Assembly: GCA_964540795.1 (NCBI GenBank) | Contig: CAZINX010000007.1 | Span: 1 to 64,000 of the forward strand | Source: Dichotomicrobium sp964540795 | GTDB lineage: Bacteria; Pseudomonadota; Alphaproteobacteria; Rhizobiales; Rhodomicrobiaceae | Length of the DNA stretch: 64,000 nt | Reading direction: 5' to 3' | Shown: positions 56,749 to 64,000 of the stretch, in pieces | Numbering within the stretch: the first letter of the stretch is position 1 | How the letters are laid out: every line of letters begins with the position of its first letter | Translations under genes and position numbers: made by a program | Notes under the pieces: model-generated | What the model was told of the DNA's origin: nothing | What the model saw: the letters and a program-made list of their open reading frames with translations, nothing else | The model's database searches: none

Positions 56749-57081
56749 TCAGGGGCACTCGCCTGGACGCAGGAACCGGCGCTTCACGAAACCGTACGCG
56801 GTCCGGTCGCCGTCATAATAGGCGATCTGACACCAGCGCTGCGGCATCGGCCGGTTGAGCGGCAGGCAGCGGCCTTCCTGCGCGATGATGCCGTGCCCCT
56901 CAGGCGGGATGCGCCCGACGATGGGCGAACTGGCTGAGGTGAGCGCGCGAATATTCAGCACGTCCCAGTTGGGCACGTTGACCACCCCGAAGCAGCCCGG
57001 CCCACTGGTCGCCCAGGCGGGCGCTGCGCCCAGCGTGACCGCGAAGAACGCCAGCCCGGCAAGCATCGACTTTGCAAACAT
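56749..57081 (-). CDS. Secreted SH3-like domain protein
   Basis: 110 residues. A signal peptide (about 1-25, ending PAWA|TSG) is followed by one bacterial SH3 domain: GVVNVPNWDVLNIRALTSASSPIVGRIPP (key LNIRA), WCQIAYYDGDRTAYGFVKRRFLRP. Four cysteines (CFG, RCLP, WCQ, GECP) could form disulfides. Such proteins bind cell-wall peptides or other envelope partners. It lies 72 bases downstream of the methyltransferase gene on the same strand. Confidence 0.8.
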   Translation of the reverse strand: MFAKSMLAGLAFFAVTLGAAPAWATSGPGCFGVVNVPNWDVLNIRALTSASSPIVGRIPPEGHGIIAQEGRCLPLNRPMPQRWCQIAYYDGDRTAYGFVKRRFLRPGECP

Positions 57082-57153
57082 CGCCTTTCTCCCCTAGCGA
57101 AACGCCTCGGGTTAATGAAAGACGATCCCCGCTGAACCGGCAATGAATAACGC

Positions 57154-58215
57154 TCAGGCGTGCGTGAACGGCTCCAGCCCGGACAGGCGCAGCTCCGGCT
57201 TGGCCTTTGGCGCCTCGCGCGGCGGATAGGGGGCGACGGCTTCAGCGATCGCGCGGATGTGCTCCGGCGTGGTGCCACAGCAGCCGCCCACGATGTTGAG
57301 AAAGCCCTCTTTCGCCCATGCTTCCAGCTTGCCGGCCATCTCTTCTGGCCCTTCATCATATTCGCCCATCTCGTTGGGCAGACCGGCGTTGGGATGAACG
57401 CTCACAAGCGTGTCGGCCGCGGCGGCGAGCTCGGCGACCGCTGGGCGGAGCTGATCCGCGCCGAACGAGCAATTCAGCCCGATCGAAAACGGCTTGAGAT
57501 GGCGCATCGAATACCAGAACGCCTCGACCGTCTGGCCGGAGAGATTGCGCCCGGACAGGTCGGTGATCGTGTCCGACGCCATCAGCGGCAGCGAGAAGCC
57601 AACCTCGTCATAGACCTGCAGGATCGCGAAACCGGCGGCCTTGGCGTTAAGCGTGTCGAACACGGTCTCGATCATCAGGATGTCCGAGCCGCCTTCGATC
57701 AGCCCGCGCGCCTGGTCGGCGTAGGCTTCGACCAGCTCGTCAAAGGTGACATTACGGTGGCCGGGGTTGTTCACATCCGGCGAGATCGACGCGGTGCGGT
57801 TGGTCGGCCCGAGCGAGCCGGCGACGAAGCGCGGGCGATCTGGCGTGCGCGCGGTCCAGTCATCGGCGGCCTCGCGCGCAACCCGCGCGGCAGCGACGTT
57901 CATCTCGCGGGCGTAGTCCTGCAGGTCATAGTCTTCCTGCGATATCGCGTTGGCGTTAAAGGTGTTGGTCGTGGCGATGTCCGCGCCCGCCTCGAAATAA
58001 TCCCAGTGGATTTGGCGGATCAGGTCGGGCCGGGTGATCGCCAGCACGTCGCTGTCGCCTTTAAGGTCAGCGTGGTGATCCTTGAAGCGCTCGCCGCGGA
58101 AATCCGCTTCCTGCGGCTGGTGATGCTGGATCATCGTCCCCATCGCGCCGTCGAGAATGACGATTCGCTCTTCGGTCGCGCGCTTCAGCGCGGCAATGCG
58201 TTCCTCGCGTGTCAT
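57154..58215 (-). CDS. Homocysteine S-methyltransferase module (split MetH N-terminal domain)
   Basis: 353 residues, only the homocysteine-binding barrel. It opens with ERIVILDGAMGTMIQ and contains GADIATTNTFNANAISQEDYDL (key TNTFNAN). Zinc-ligand cysteines are in IGLNCSFGADQ (about 249) and VGGCCGTTPEHI (about 311). In several alphaproteobacteria MetH is split, this piece being followed by a gene for the pterin- and B12-binding part. No such gene follows here. ATG 58215 has AGGAG just upstream, starting at the metF stop. Confidence 0.85.
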   Translation of the reverse strand: MTREERIAALKRATEERIVILDGAMGTMIQHHQPQEADFRGERFKDHHADLKGDSDVLAITRPDLIRQIHWDYFEAGADIATTNTFNANAISQEDYDLQDYAREMNVAAARVAREAADDWTARTPDRPRFVAGSLGPTNRTASISPDVNNPGHRNVTFDELVEAYADQARGLIEGGSDILMIETVFDTLNAKAAGFAILQVYDEVGFSLPLMASDTITDLSGRNLSGQTVEAFWYSMRHLKPFSIGLNCSFGADQLRPAVAELAAAADTLVSVHPNAGLPNEMGEYDEGPEEMAGKLEAWAKEGFLNIVGGCCGTTPEHIRAIAEAVAPYPPREAPKAKPELRLSGLEPFTHA

Positions 58216-58223
58216 ATGGTCTC

Positions 58224-59153
58224 CTAAGCGGCATTCGTGCGCGGCGCGGCCGGCGTGCGCGGCGCCTGCGGCTTCAGGCCGATCGAGTGGCAAATGGCCG
58301 CCGTCAGCCCCGCGCGGTTGAGCGTGTAGAAGTGAAATTCGTTAATGCCCGCCTCCAGCAGCTCGGTGATCTGCTCGACCGCCACGCCGGCGGCGACAAG
58401 CCGCGCCGTTTCCGGGTCGTCCTCCAGCCCCTCGAAGCGCCTGGCGAGCCAGTCCGGGATGCGCGCGCCGCAACTCCCGGCAAAGCGCGCGACCTGCTGG
58501 AAATTATGGATCGGCATGATCCCGGCGGTGACCGGAATGTCGATCCCGCGTCCCCGGACCCGGTCCAGATAGCGGAAGAAATCGGCGTTATCGAAGAAGA
58601 ACTGGGTGATCGCGCGATCCGCGCCGGCGTCCACCTTGGAGGCCAGCATGTCGAGATCGGCCTGCACCGACGGCGATTCCGGGTGCTTTTCCGGGTAGGC
58701 CGCGACCGACACCTCGAACGGCGCGATCTTCTTGATGCCGCGCACCAGATCGACCGAACTTTCATAGCCGCCGGGGTGCGGCTCATAGGTCTCGCCCACG
58801 CCCTCGGGCGGGTCGCCGCGCAGCGCCACGATATGGCGCACGCCGACGCCTTTGTATTCGTGAACGACCTCGTCGATCTCCGCTCGCGTCGCGCACACGC
58901 AGGTCAGATGCGCGGCAGGGTCCAGCGCCGTTTCACGCACGATCCGCTCGACGGCGGAATGGGTTCTCTTGCGGGTGCTGCCGCCCGCGCCGTAAGTCAC
59001 CGAGACGAAGCGCGGCGCGAACACCTCCAGCCGCTGGATCGTGTCCCAGAGCGTGCGCTCCATCTGCGTGTTCTTCGGCGGAAAGAATTCGAATGAGACC
59101 TTGACGTCGGGCCGACCGGCCGCGCCGTCGGGTCTGTTAGTCGCGTAATTCAA
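58224..59153 (-). CDS. metF: 5,10-methylenetetrahydrofolate reductase
   Basis: 309 residues. KVSFEFFPPKN at the start, VSVTYGAGGSTR, HLTCVCATR and ITQFFFDNADFFRYLDR are MetF signatures. It supplies 5-methyltetrahydrofolate for methionine synthesis. The ATG overlaps the end of the ArsR-methyltransferase gene by 17 bases, and the homocysteine methyltransferase gene follows 8 bases later, so the three form an operon. Confidence 0.93.
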   Translation of the reverse strand: MNYATNRPDGAAGRPDVKVSFEFFPPKNTQMERTLWDTIQRLEVFAPRFVSVTYGAGGSTRKRTHSAVERIVRETALDPAAHLTCVCATRAEIDEVVHEYKGVGVRHIVALRGDPPEGVGETYEPHPGGYESSVDLVRGIKKIAPFEVSVAAYPEKHPESPSVQADLDMLASKVDAGADRAITQFFFDNADFFRYLDRVRGRGIDIPVTAGIMPIHNFQQVARFAGSCGARIPDWLARRFEGLEDDPETARLVAAGVAVEQITELLEAGINEFHFYTLNRAGLTAAICHSIGLKPQAPRTPAAPRTNAA

Positions 59154-60177
59154 GAGCAGTCTCCTCGGAGGTTCTAGAGGTCGCTGGCGCAGGACTTTCG
59201 GCTTGCGCCGGCGCGCCGGATTTCACGCCGCCCCACAGACAGACAGTCAGACATTCGCCGCTTGCGGCCTGATCGGCGGCCAGCTGGCGCTCATCGGCAA
59301 GCGCAAGGCCGGCCTCCTCCAGCCATTTCGCCATCTGCTCGCCGCTGAAGCCCAGCCGACGATGCGCAAAGGTCTCGCGCAGCTCTTCCAGGTCGTGGGG
59401 GGCGAAATCCACGACGAGCAACCGTCCGCCGGGCAGCAGCAGACGCGCCGCCTCGCGGATCGCCAGAGCCGGATCATCGAGAAAGTGCAGCACCTGATGC
59501 AGCACCACCGCGTCCGCGCTCGCCTCGGTCAGCGGCACGTTGAACAGGTCGCCCTGGCGAAGCTGGACGTGCGACAGCCCCAGCCGGTCCATGCGGGCGC
59601 GTGCATAGGCCAGCATCTGCCGGTTCATGTCGATGCCGATGGCGCTTTTCGCACGCGGCGCGAAAGCCTCCAGCACATGGCCGGTGCCGGTGCCGAGATC
59701 AACCAGCAGGTCGATGGGCGCAGCGCCCATGATCTCGCGCATCGCCCCGGTGACGACCGCCTCCGGGACATGCAGCGCGCGGATGCGGTCCCACTCCGCG
59801 GCGTTGTCCCGGAAATAGGCCTGAGCCGCGGCATTGCGCTCGGCGCGGATCGCCTCGGCCCGCTGGCGGTCGCGGGCGAGCGTGTCGTCATCCGGGTCGA
59901 GTGCATCGGCGATGACCGCGCGGATCATGCGCCCGGCCCGGTCGTCGCGCACGCGGAAGAACACCCAGCTGCCTTCCTGATACCGCTCGACAAGCCCGGC
60001 CGCGGCTAGCAGCTTCAAATGCCGGCTCACGCGCGGCTGGCTCTGCCCCAGGATGCGCGTCAAATCCTTAACGTTGAACTCGCCGCCCGAAAGCAATGCC
60101 AGAATGCGCAGCCGGGTGGTTTCACCGGCGGCCTTGAGGATGGCGACGAGATCGAGTGTCGAAAGCGCGCTGTTCAT
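59137..60177 (-). CDS. ArsR-family regulator fused to a SAM-dependent methyltransferase
   Basis: 346 residues. Residues 8-90 form an ArsR-type winged helix (LKAAGETTRLRILALLSGGEFNVKDL, recognition helix QSQPRVSRHLKLL), without the metal-binding ELCVC motif. The C-terminal part is a class I methyltransferase with the SAM motif VDLGTGTGHVLEAF (159-172). Fusions of this type head the metF-metH run in many alphaproteobacteria. They probably sense SAM or S-adenosylhomocysteine. ATG 60177 opens the winged helix; the longer frame has no domain. A palindrome lies 50 bases upstream. Confidence 0.88.
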   Translation of the reverse strand: MNSALSTLDLVAILKAAGETTRLRILALLSGGEFNVKDLTRILGQSQPRVSRHLKLLAAAGLVERYQEGSWVFFRVRDDRAGRMIRAVIADALDPDDDTLARDRQRAEAIRAERNAAAQAYFRDNAAEWDRIRALHVPEAVVTGAMREIMGAAPIDLLVDLGTGTGHVLEAFAPRAKSAIGIDMNRQMLAYARARMDRLGLSHVQLRQGDLFNVPLTEASADAVVLHQVLHFLDDPALAIREAARLLLPGGRLLVVDFAPHDLEELRETFAHRRLGFSGEQMAKWLEEAGLALADERQLAADQAASGECLTVCLWGGVKSGAPAQAESPAPATSRTSEETALELRD

Positions 60178-60226
60178 GCTATGCAACCGCCCGGACCTGG
60201 CCGCGAACAAGCGCGCGGCACGACAG

Positions 60227-60242
60227 AGATATAAACATATCT
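60227..60242. promoter_or_regulatory. Palindromic operator candidate upstream of the methionine-cycle operon
   Basis: Perfect inverted repeat AGATAT-AAAC-ATATCT in an AT-rich patch within GC-rich DNA (it runs on as CTTTATGCAT). It lies 50 bases before the ArsR-fusion gene and 70 before the divergent YbaK-like gene. ArsR proteins bind sites of this size and symmetry, so autoregulation is likely. Confidence 0.55.
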
Positions 60243-60312
60243 TTATGCATTTGGCGAGGGGCAACAGCGCGCGCAAGCCAGGTCGCGCCGAAAAGGACGA
60301 GCCGAGGGAGCC

Positions 60313-60843
60313 ATGAGCGCAACACGGGATGATCTCCTCGCCCGGCTGGCGCAGCTGGGCATCGACACGACGACGCATGAGCATCCGCCGCTGCGCACGG
60401 TGGAGGAGTCGCGGGCGCTGCGCGGCGAAATCCCCGGCGCGCACACCAAAAACCTTTTTCTCAAGGACAAGAAAGGCGTGCTCTGGCTGATCACCGCGCT
60501 GGAGGACACGCCGATTGACCTCAAGACGCTGCACAAACAACTCGGATCAGGGCGGCTGAGCTTCGGCAAGCCGGAGCTGATGCGCGAGGTGCTGGGTGTC
60601 GAGCCGGGGTCGGTGACGCCCTTCACGCTCATCAACGAATCGGCGCGCGAGGTGAACTTCGTGCTCGACGAGGCGCTGCTGGCCTACGAGACGCTGAATT
60701 TCCATCCGCTGGTGAACACGGCGACCACGAGCATCGCACGCGAGGACTTCCTGAAATTTGTCGTCGCCTGCGGGCATGAGCCATTGCGCCTGCCGCTTGG
60801 CGATGCGACGGCCAGCGGGCTTGAAACCGGGGCATCCGACTGA
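60313..60843 (+). CDS. YbaK/ProX-type prolyl-tRNA deacylase
   Basis: 176 residues, single editing domain (HEHPPLRTVEESRALRGEIPGAHTKNLFLKDKKG; key KNLFLKDKKG). This matches the free-standing ProX/PrdX group that removes alanine mistakenly placed on tRNA-Pro. GVEPGSVTPFTLIN and LNFHPLVNTATTSI are also typical. GAGGGAG precedes the ATG. It is divergent from the methionine-cycle operon. Confidence 0.9.
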   Translation: MSATRDDLLARLAQLGIDTTTHEHPPLRTVEESRALRGEIPGAHTKNLFLKDKKGVLWLITALEDTPIDLKTLHKQLGSGRLSFGKPELMREVLGVEPGSVTPFTLINESAREVNFVLDEALLAYETLNFHPLVNTATTSIAREDFLKFVVACGHEPLRLPLGDATASGLETGASD

Positions 60844-60918
60844 GATATTCCAGTCAAGCAAAACTTTTTGGCCCAGCCTGCGCCTCGCGCGCACCCGGAC
60901 GGACAGGATCAACGCGAA

Positions 60919-61827
60919 ATGTCATTCATACTTTCAGGCGCGGACAACGAAAACACCGCGAGCGGCGATCTCATCAAGGACACCACCACACAAAGCTTCG
61001 TCGCCGACGTGATCGAGGCCTCCAATCAGACGCCCGTGCTGGTCGACTTCTGGGCACCGTGGTGCGGCCCGTGCAAGCAGCTTACGCCGCGGCTGGAGCA
61101 GGCGGTGAAGAACGCCGGGGGCAAGGTCAAGCTGGTCAAGATGAACATCGATGAATACCCGGAAGTCGCGGGCCAGCTCGGCATCCAGTCGATCCCGGCG
61201 GTGTTCGCCTTCAAGGACGGCCGGCCCGTTGACGGCTTCATGGGCGCGGTTGGCGACGGCGAGCTTCGGCAGTTCATAGACAGGATCGCGGGCGCGGGCG
61301 GCGGCGTTGAGGAAGCGCTTCAAGCAGCCGAGGCCGCGCTCAACGATGGCAACGTAAATGAGGCGGCCAACCTGTTCGCCCAGGTGCTGCAGAGCGACCA
61401 GGAAAATGTTAGCGCGCTCGCTGGCCTCGCCAAATGCTACATCAAGAGCGGGGAGCTTGATCGCGCCGAGCAGACGCTCGCGATGGCGCCAATAGCCAAA
61501 CAGATGGACAGCGCCGTGACCAGCGCGAAGGCAATGCTCGATCTCGCACGCAAGAGCGAGGAGGCCGCCGACACCTCCGAGCTTGAGCAGAAGGTCGCGG
61601 ACGACCCCGGCGACATGCAGGCGCGCTTCGACCTTGCGCTGGCGCTGCAGGCCAAGGGCAAGCGCGAGGCGGCGATGGACCAGTTGCTGGAGATCGTCAA
61701 GCGCGACCGCGGATGGAACGACGGCGCGGCGCGCGAGCAGCTCGTCGAGTTCTTCGACGCCTGGGGCGCGAACGACCCGCTGACCGTTAAAGGGCGTCAA
61801 CGGCTGTCAACGATCCTGTTCTCATAA
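60919..61827 (+). CDS. CnoX/YbbN-like thioredoxin with TPR domain
   Basis: 302 residues. An N-terminal thioredoxin domain keeps both active cysteines (Cys49 and Cys52 in FWAPWCGPCKQL) and the cis-proline loop SIPAVFAF. A TPR-like helical domain (about 140-302) follows, with NVSALAGLAKCYIKSGELDRA and ARFDLALALQAKGKREAAM. CnoX proteins hold and protect clients and hand them to GroEL. Many gammaproteobacterial members have lost a cysteine; here the CGPC is intact. ATG 60919 is chosen because the longer frame upstream is not conserved-looking. Confidence 0.88.
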   Translation: MSFILSGADNENTASGDLIKDTTTQSFVADVIEASNQTPVLVDFWAPWCGPCKQLTPRLEQAVKNAGGKVKLVKMNIDEYPEVAGQLGIQSIPAVFAFKDGRPVDGFMGAVGDGELRQFIDRIAGAGGGVEEALQAAEAALNDGNVNEAANLFAQVLQSDQENVSALAGLAKCYIKSGELDRAEQTLAMAPIAKQMDSAVTSAKAMLDLARKSEEAADTSELEQKVADDPGDMQARFDLALALQAKGKREAAMDQLLEIVKRDRGWNDGAAREQLVEFFDAWGANDPLTVKGRQRLSTILFS

Positions 61828-61831
61828 TGCC

Positions 61832-61857
61832 GGCCCGGCGCGCGCGAGCGCCCGGCC
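61832..61857 (+). terminator. GC hairpin between the thioredoxin and LON-domain genes
   Basis: 10-bp stem with one mismatch (GGCCCGGCGC against GCGCCCGGCC, 6-base loop), 5 bases after the cnoX-like stop. It is followed by ATATTTC, a poor T-run. It could weaken read-through into the next gene. Confidence 0.35.
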
Positions 61858-61878
61858 ATATTTCGGGGAGCGAAAACA

Positions 61879-62559
61879 ATAAGCATTACAGATCAATACC
61901 GTAGGCCGGCGGATCTGCCGCAGCAGTTGCCCGTCTTCCCGCTGCAGGGCTGCATCATGCTGCCGCGCTCGACGCTGCCGCTCAATGTGTTCGAGCCGCG
62001 CTATCTGCAGATGATTGCGGATATCCTCGCCGGCCCGCGCATTCTTGGCATCGTCCAGCCCGATCGCGCGGACGCGAGCCATTCGCCGCCGGGAAAGAGC
62101 GCGCCTTTGCGCCGCGTGGGCTGCGCGGGGCGTCTCACGGCCTACACCGAGACCGACGAGGGCACCGTCATCATCTCGCTCAGCGGGATTTCGCGCTTCC
62201 AGATCGTCCGCGAGGTCGAGACCGCCAAGCCCTACCGCGTGTGCGAGGTGAACTATGCGCCGTTCGTGACCGATTTCGCCCGCGGCTACGGGCAGGAACA
62301 GGTGAACCTGACCCGGTTCATGCGCGTGCTGCGGTCCTATCTCGATACGCACAATCTTCGCGCGGACTGGGAGGCGCTGAACCGCTCGCCCGCCGAACTG
62401 CTCATCAACACGCTGGCGATGATCAGCCCTTACGGCCCGGAGGAGAAGCAGGCGCTGCTGGAAGCGCCCGATCTGCGGACGCGCTCGGAGGTCCTGATGG
62501 CGCTCGCCGAGATGGATATGGCGTCGCCGGAGGGCAGTTCCGGCACGACGCTACAATAG
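61879..62559 (+). CDS. LON substrate-binding-domain protein, apparent ATA start codon
   Basis: 226 residues from the proposed start. The LON N-terminal domain is clear: LPVFPLQGCIMLPRSTLPLNVFEPRYLQM (key LPLNVFEPRY). No ATP or protease domain follows. The conserved opening YRRPADLP lies upstream of the first ATG/GTG/TTG (TTG 61927). In that frame, between the previous stop (61825) and 61927, the only plausible initiator is ATA 61879. It stands 8 bases after GGGGAG and gives M-SITDQYRRPADLP. ATT 61885 is an alternative. These proteins may help select or hold damaged proteins; their role is not established. Confidence 0.8.
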   Translation: MSITDQYRRPADLPQQLPVFPLQGCIMLPRSTLPLNVFEPRYLQMIADILAGPRILGIVQPDRADASHSPPGKSAPLRRVGCAGRLTAYTETDEGTVIISLSGISRFQIVREVETAKPYRVCEVNYAPFVTDFARGYGQEQVNLTRFMRVLRSYLDTHNLRADWEALNRSPAELLINTLAMISPYGPEEKQALLEAPDLRTRSEVLMALAEMDMASPEGSSGTTLQ

Positions 62560-62572
62560 CGGGAGAGAGGCG

Positions 62573-62788
62573 ATGAGCGAAGCCGACAAGGAACAAGCGC
62601 AGGGCGAGGCTGTCGGGGAAGTCGATCCGAAGCTGCTGGAGATCCTCGTCTGCCCGCTGACCAAGCAGCCGCTGGAATACGACCGCGCGGCGCAGGAACT
62701 CGTCAGCCGTTCCGCGAAACTGGCTTTCCCGATCCGCGAGGGCATCCCGGTGCTTCTGGTCGACGAGGCGCGCCAGATCGAAGATTGA
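62573..62788 (+). CDS. Trm112-family small protein
   Basis: 71 residues. VDPKLLEILVCPLTKQPLEYD and LAFPIREGIPVLLVDEAR are the Trm112 core. The zinc-binding cysteine pattern is reduced to one Cys, usual in proteobacterial members. In eukaryotes Trm112 activates methyltransferases; the bacterial role is less clear. GGGAGAGAGG precedes the ATG, 13 bases after the LON-domain gene, so the two are cotranscribed. Confidence 0.88.
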   Translation: MSEADKEQAQGEAVGEVDPKLLEILVCPLTKQPLEYDRAAQELVSRSAKLAFPIREGIPVLLVDEARQIED

Positions 62789-62877
62789 GGCGGCCCCCGC
62801 GATACTGTCTTTTCACCGATTGTTGACCCTGCCGATCACGCGGCCGGAACGAGCACCGCGCGCAGGCTGTTTCTCGC

Positions 62878-63303
62878 ATGAAGGAGTTTTTGCGTCACCA
62901 GACCGCGAGATCCATCATCTTCCGAGCATTCGCAAACACCAAGCTCGCCGCAGTCGCAATCACCACCATTGCCGGCTTGCTCATCGGCCACACTGCCGCG
63001 TCGCCGCCGCCCAGCGCCGAGCGCAACCCCGGTCTGATCGAGGTCCAGTACCGCAGTTATCTCGAAGGACGCGATTTCCAGAGCTACCGGCAGGACCGGG
63101 GCTTCAGCCAGCGGCGTTTCGACCAACCCGGCCCTCGCGGCGAGACCCCGAGCGCCGACCCCGACCGCCCCTCGCGCTTGCAGCGGCGCGCCCTCGGCTC
63201 CAGCGACAGCCGTTGCGGGCAGTGGAGCCGGCGCTGCGACCAGCGCTGGGGCAGCGGCAACCCGGATTACTATGGCTGCTTGCGCTATCACGGCTGCCGG
63301 TGA
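62878..63303 (+). CDS. Secreted protein with cysteine-rich C-terminal motif (paralogue 1)
   Basis: 141 residues. An N-terminal hydrophobic segment (about 20-42) should act as signal or anchor. A polar, Arg/Pro/Gln-rich middle follows, then a C-terminal motif: CGQWSRRC, WGSGNPDYYGC, RYHGCR. The four cysteines could make two disulfides. The same tail ends the protein at 63560. No named domain is known to me. GAAGGAG lies near the ATG. An intrinsic terminator follows. Confidence 0.65.
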   Translation: MKEFLRHQTARSIIFRAFANTKLAAVAITTIAGLLIGHTAASPPPSAERNPGLIEVQYRSYLEGRDFQSYRQDRGFSQRRFDQPGPRGETPSADPDRPSRLQRRALGSSDSRCGQWSRRCDQRWGSGNPDYYGCLRYHGCR

Positions 63304-63359
63304 AGCGCGATCTGAACTGGCCGCCTCCGGCGCAACCAGCGGAGGCGCGGTGCGCCCCC

Positions 63360-63381
63360 GCTTCGCAAATGCGAAGCTTTT
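63360..63381 (+). terminator. Intrinsic terminator after the first cysteine-rich protein gene
   Basis: 8-bp stem GCTTCGCA/TGCGAAGC (effectively a 7-bp stem with a four-base loop) followed by TTTT. It lies 57 bases after the stop at 63303. A second 8-bp stem, CGCCTCCG/CGGAGGCG, occurs just before it at 63322-63347. Confidence 0.7.
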
Positions 63382-63559
63382 CGGCCCGTTCAGTCACGTC
63401 CGCGTAGGTATCCCGACCCTTTTCGTGTTAAGCTGTCTTCAGAGGAATGAAACCCGACGGCTTCGGCCGGGTTGGTATGGTTGATGCGAGCATCCGCCGC
63501 ACGCGCTGATGCGTCTGGCGGTTATCTAAAAAGCGTCTATCGGGAAGGACGGAAAACTC
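63382..63559. other. Spacer before the second cysteine-rich gene
   Basis: About 180 bases. It holds an inverted repeat AACCCG/CGGGTT at 63451-63474 around CGGCTTCGGC and a short palindrome GATGCGAGCATC at 63482-63493. No reading frame or promoter consensus can be supported. It likely holds the promoter and leader of the gene at 63560. Confidence 0.4.
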
Positions 63560-63952
63560 ATGATACGGATTTCGCTCATCCTGGCCCTTGGCGTGATGCT
63601 TGGCTTCGCCATGCCCGGGTCCGGCAACGCCAATGCGGCATCCGCCGTTTCATCGCCAGCCCTGGCGCTCGGGCAGCATGTTGGGGACGTTCAGCGTTCG
63701 AACATCGCCAACGCGGATGTCAGCTTCCGCCTCTACGTTGGGCCGCGCTATCGCCGGTACCGCCACTATCGGCGCTATCGCCGCCCCGGCGTCCGCCTGT
63801 ATATCGGCCCGCGGTACCGCTACCATCGGCCGCGCTATCGCAGTTATCGCCGCGCCGGCCGCTGCGGCTACTGGCATCGACGCTGCGCGCGCAACTGGGG
63901 TGTCGGCAACTCCAATTATTACGGCTGCATGCGCTATCACGGCTGCCGCTGA
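63560..63952 (+). CDS. Secreted Arg/Tyr-rich protein with cysteine-rich C-terminal motif (paralogue 2)
   Basis: 130 residues. A signal peptide (about 1-27, ending NANAAS) is followed by a middle part rich in repeated RYRRYR/RYRYHR units (about 60-95), very basic and aromatic. The C-terminal motif is CGYWHRRC, WGVGNSNYYGC, RYHGCR, almost the same as in the protein ending at 63303. The combination suggests binding to anionic envelope polymers. It resembles small alphaproteobacterial secreted proteins of unknown function. Confidence 0.65.
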   Translation: MIRISLILALGVMLGFAMPGSGNANAASAVSSPALALGQHVGDVQRSNIANADVSFRLYVGPRYRRYRHYRRYRRPGVRLYIGPRYRYHRPRYRSYRRAGRCGYWHRRCARNWGVGNSNYYGCMRYHGCR

Positions 63953-64000
63953 TCGCGCGAGGCGGGTTCCGGCCCGCCTCAAACCCGCTCGCCGCGCATC

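Noticed and set aside
60178..60312. A SAM riboswitch upstream of the metF operon
   Set aside because: The leader before the ArsR-fusion gene is short and I could not find a conserved SAM-II or SAM/SAH aptamer pattern; a protein operator explains the region better.

Overview
The window is high-GC bacterial chromosome with densely packed genes on both strands and little intergenic DNA. Gene content points to an alphaproteobacterium, probably Hyphomicrobiales-like. Pointers are the histone deacetylase/xseB/dxs/tlyA run, ctaA next to a DUF2842 gene, an ArsR-methyltransferase fusion with metF and a split metH, long-form NfeD with slipin, and small secreted proteins with a CGxWxRRC tail. The genus cannot be fixed from the sequence alone. 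There are no rRNA genes, CRISPR arrays, transposases or prophage genes; the only RNA gene seen is tRNA-Arg(CCG).

Layout. Positions 0.7-6.8 kb hold a quaternary-amine demethylation locus: Rieske oxygenase, its ferredoxin reductase, and a secondary-amine demethylase related to dimethylglycine/N-methylproline demethylases. A TetR regulator and a pyrroline-5-carboxylate-reductase-like gene are transcribed divergently from it. The region between carries two palindromes two helical turns apart. A thermonuclease-like gene and the slipin/NfeD pair follow (6.8-9.6 kb). Next is a complete branched-chain-amino-acid-type ABC importer (9.7-15.1 kb, Tat-exported binding protein). Glutamate synthase gltB-gltD fills 15.3-21.6 kb, with a dispersed palindromic repeat between the two genes.

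The most notable system is at 22.2-24.8 kb: a secreted four-cysteine peptide (DUF2282), a DUF692 MNIO enzyme, a DUF2063 partner and a DoxX membrane protein. This is the order of the Caulobacter gig/buf (bufferin) operon, whose peptide has cysteines modified by the MNIO enzyme and binds copper in the periplasm. A flavodoxin-like protein, a TlpA-type thioredoxin and a DUF3179 protein follow on the same strand, so the segment may form a periplasmic metal/redox island.

27-40.6 kb holds a response regulator, heme A synthase, an ABC exporter, the tlyA-dxs-xseB-HDAC-SDR run and a large AsmA protein. 40.8-49.7 kb holds a ClC channel, a UvrD/PcrA helicase, a TMEM143-like DUF3754 protein coupled to prmA, and an Xaa-Pro aminopeptidase. 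49.8-53 kb holds a membrane-anchored coiled-coil protein, a Tat-exported multicopper oxidase, and a Doc-type toxin with an unusual upstream partner beside tRNA-Arg. 53-64 kb holds polA, a methionine-cycle operon (ArsR-methyltransferase, metF, homocysteine methyltransferase module) with a candidate operator, a prolyl-tRNA editing protein, a CnoX/YbbN-like thioredoxin, a LON-domain protein that appears to use an AUA start codon, a Trm112-like protein, and two secreted proteins sharing a cysteine-rich tail.
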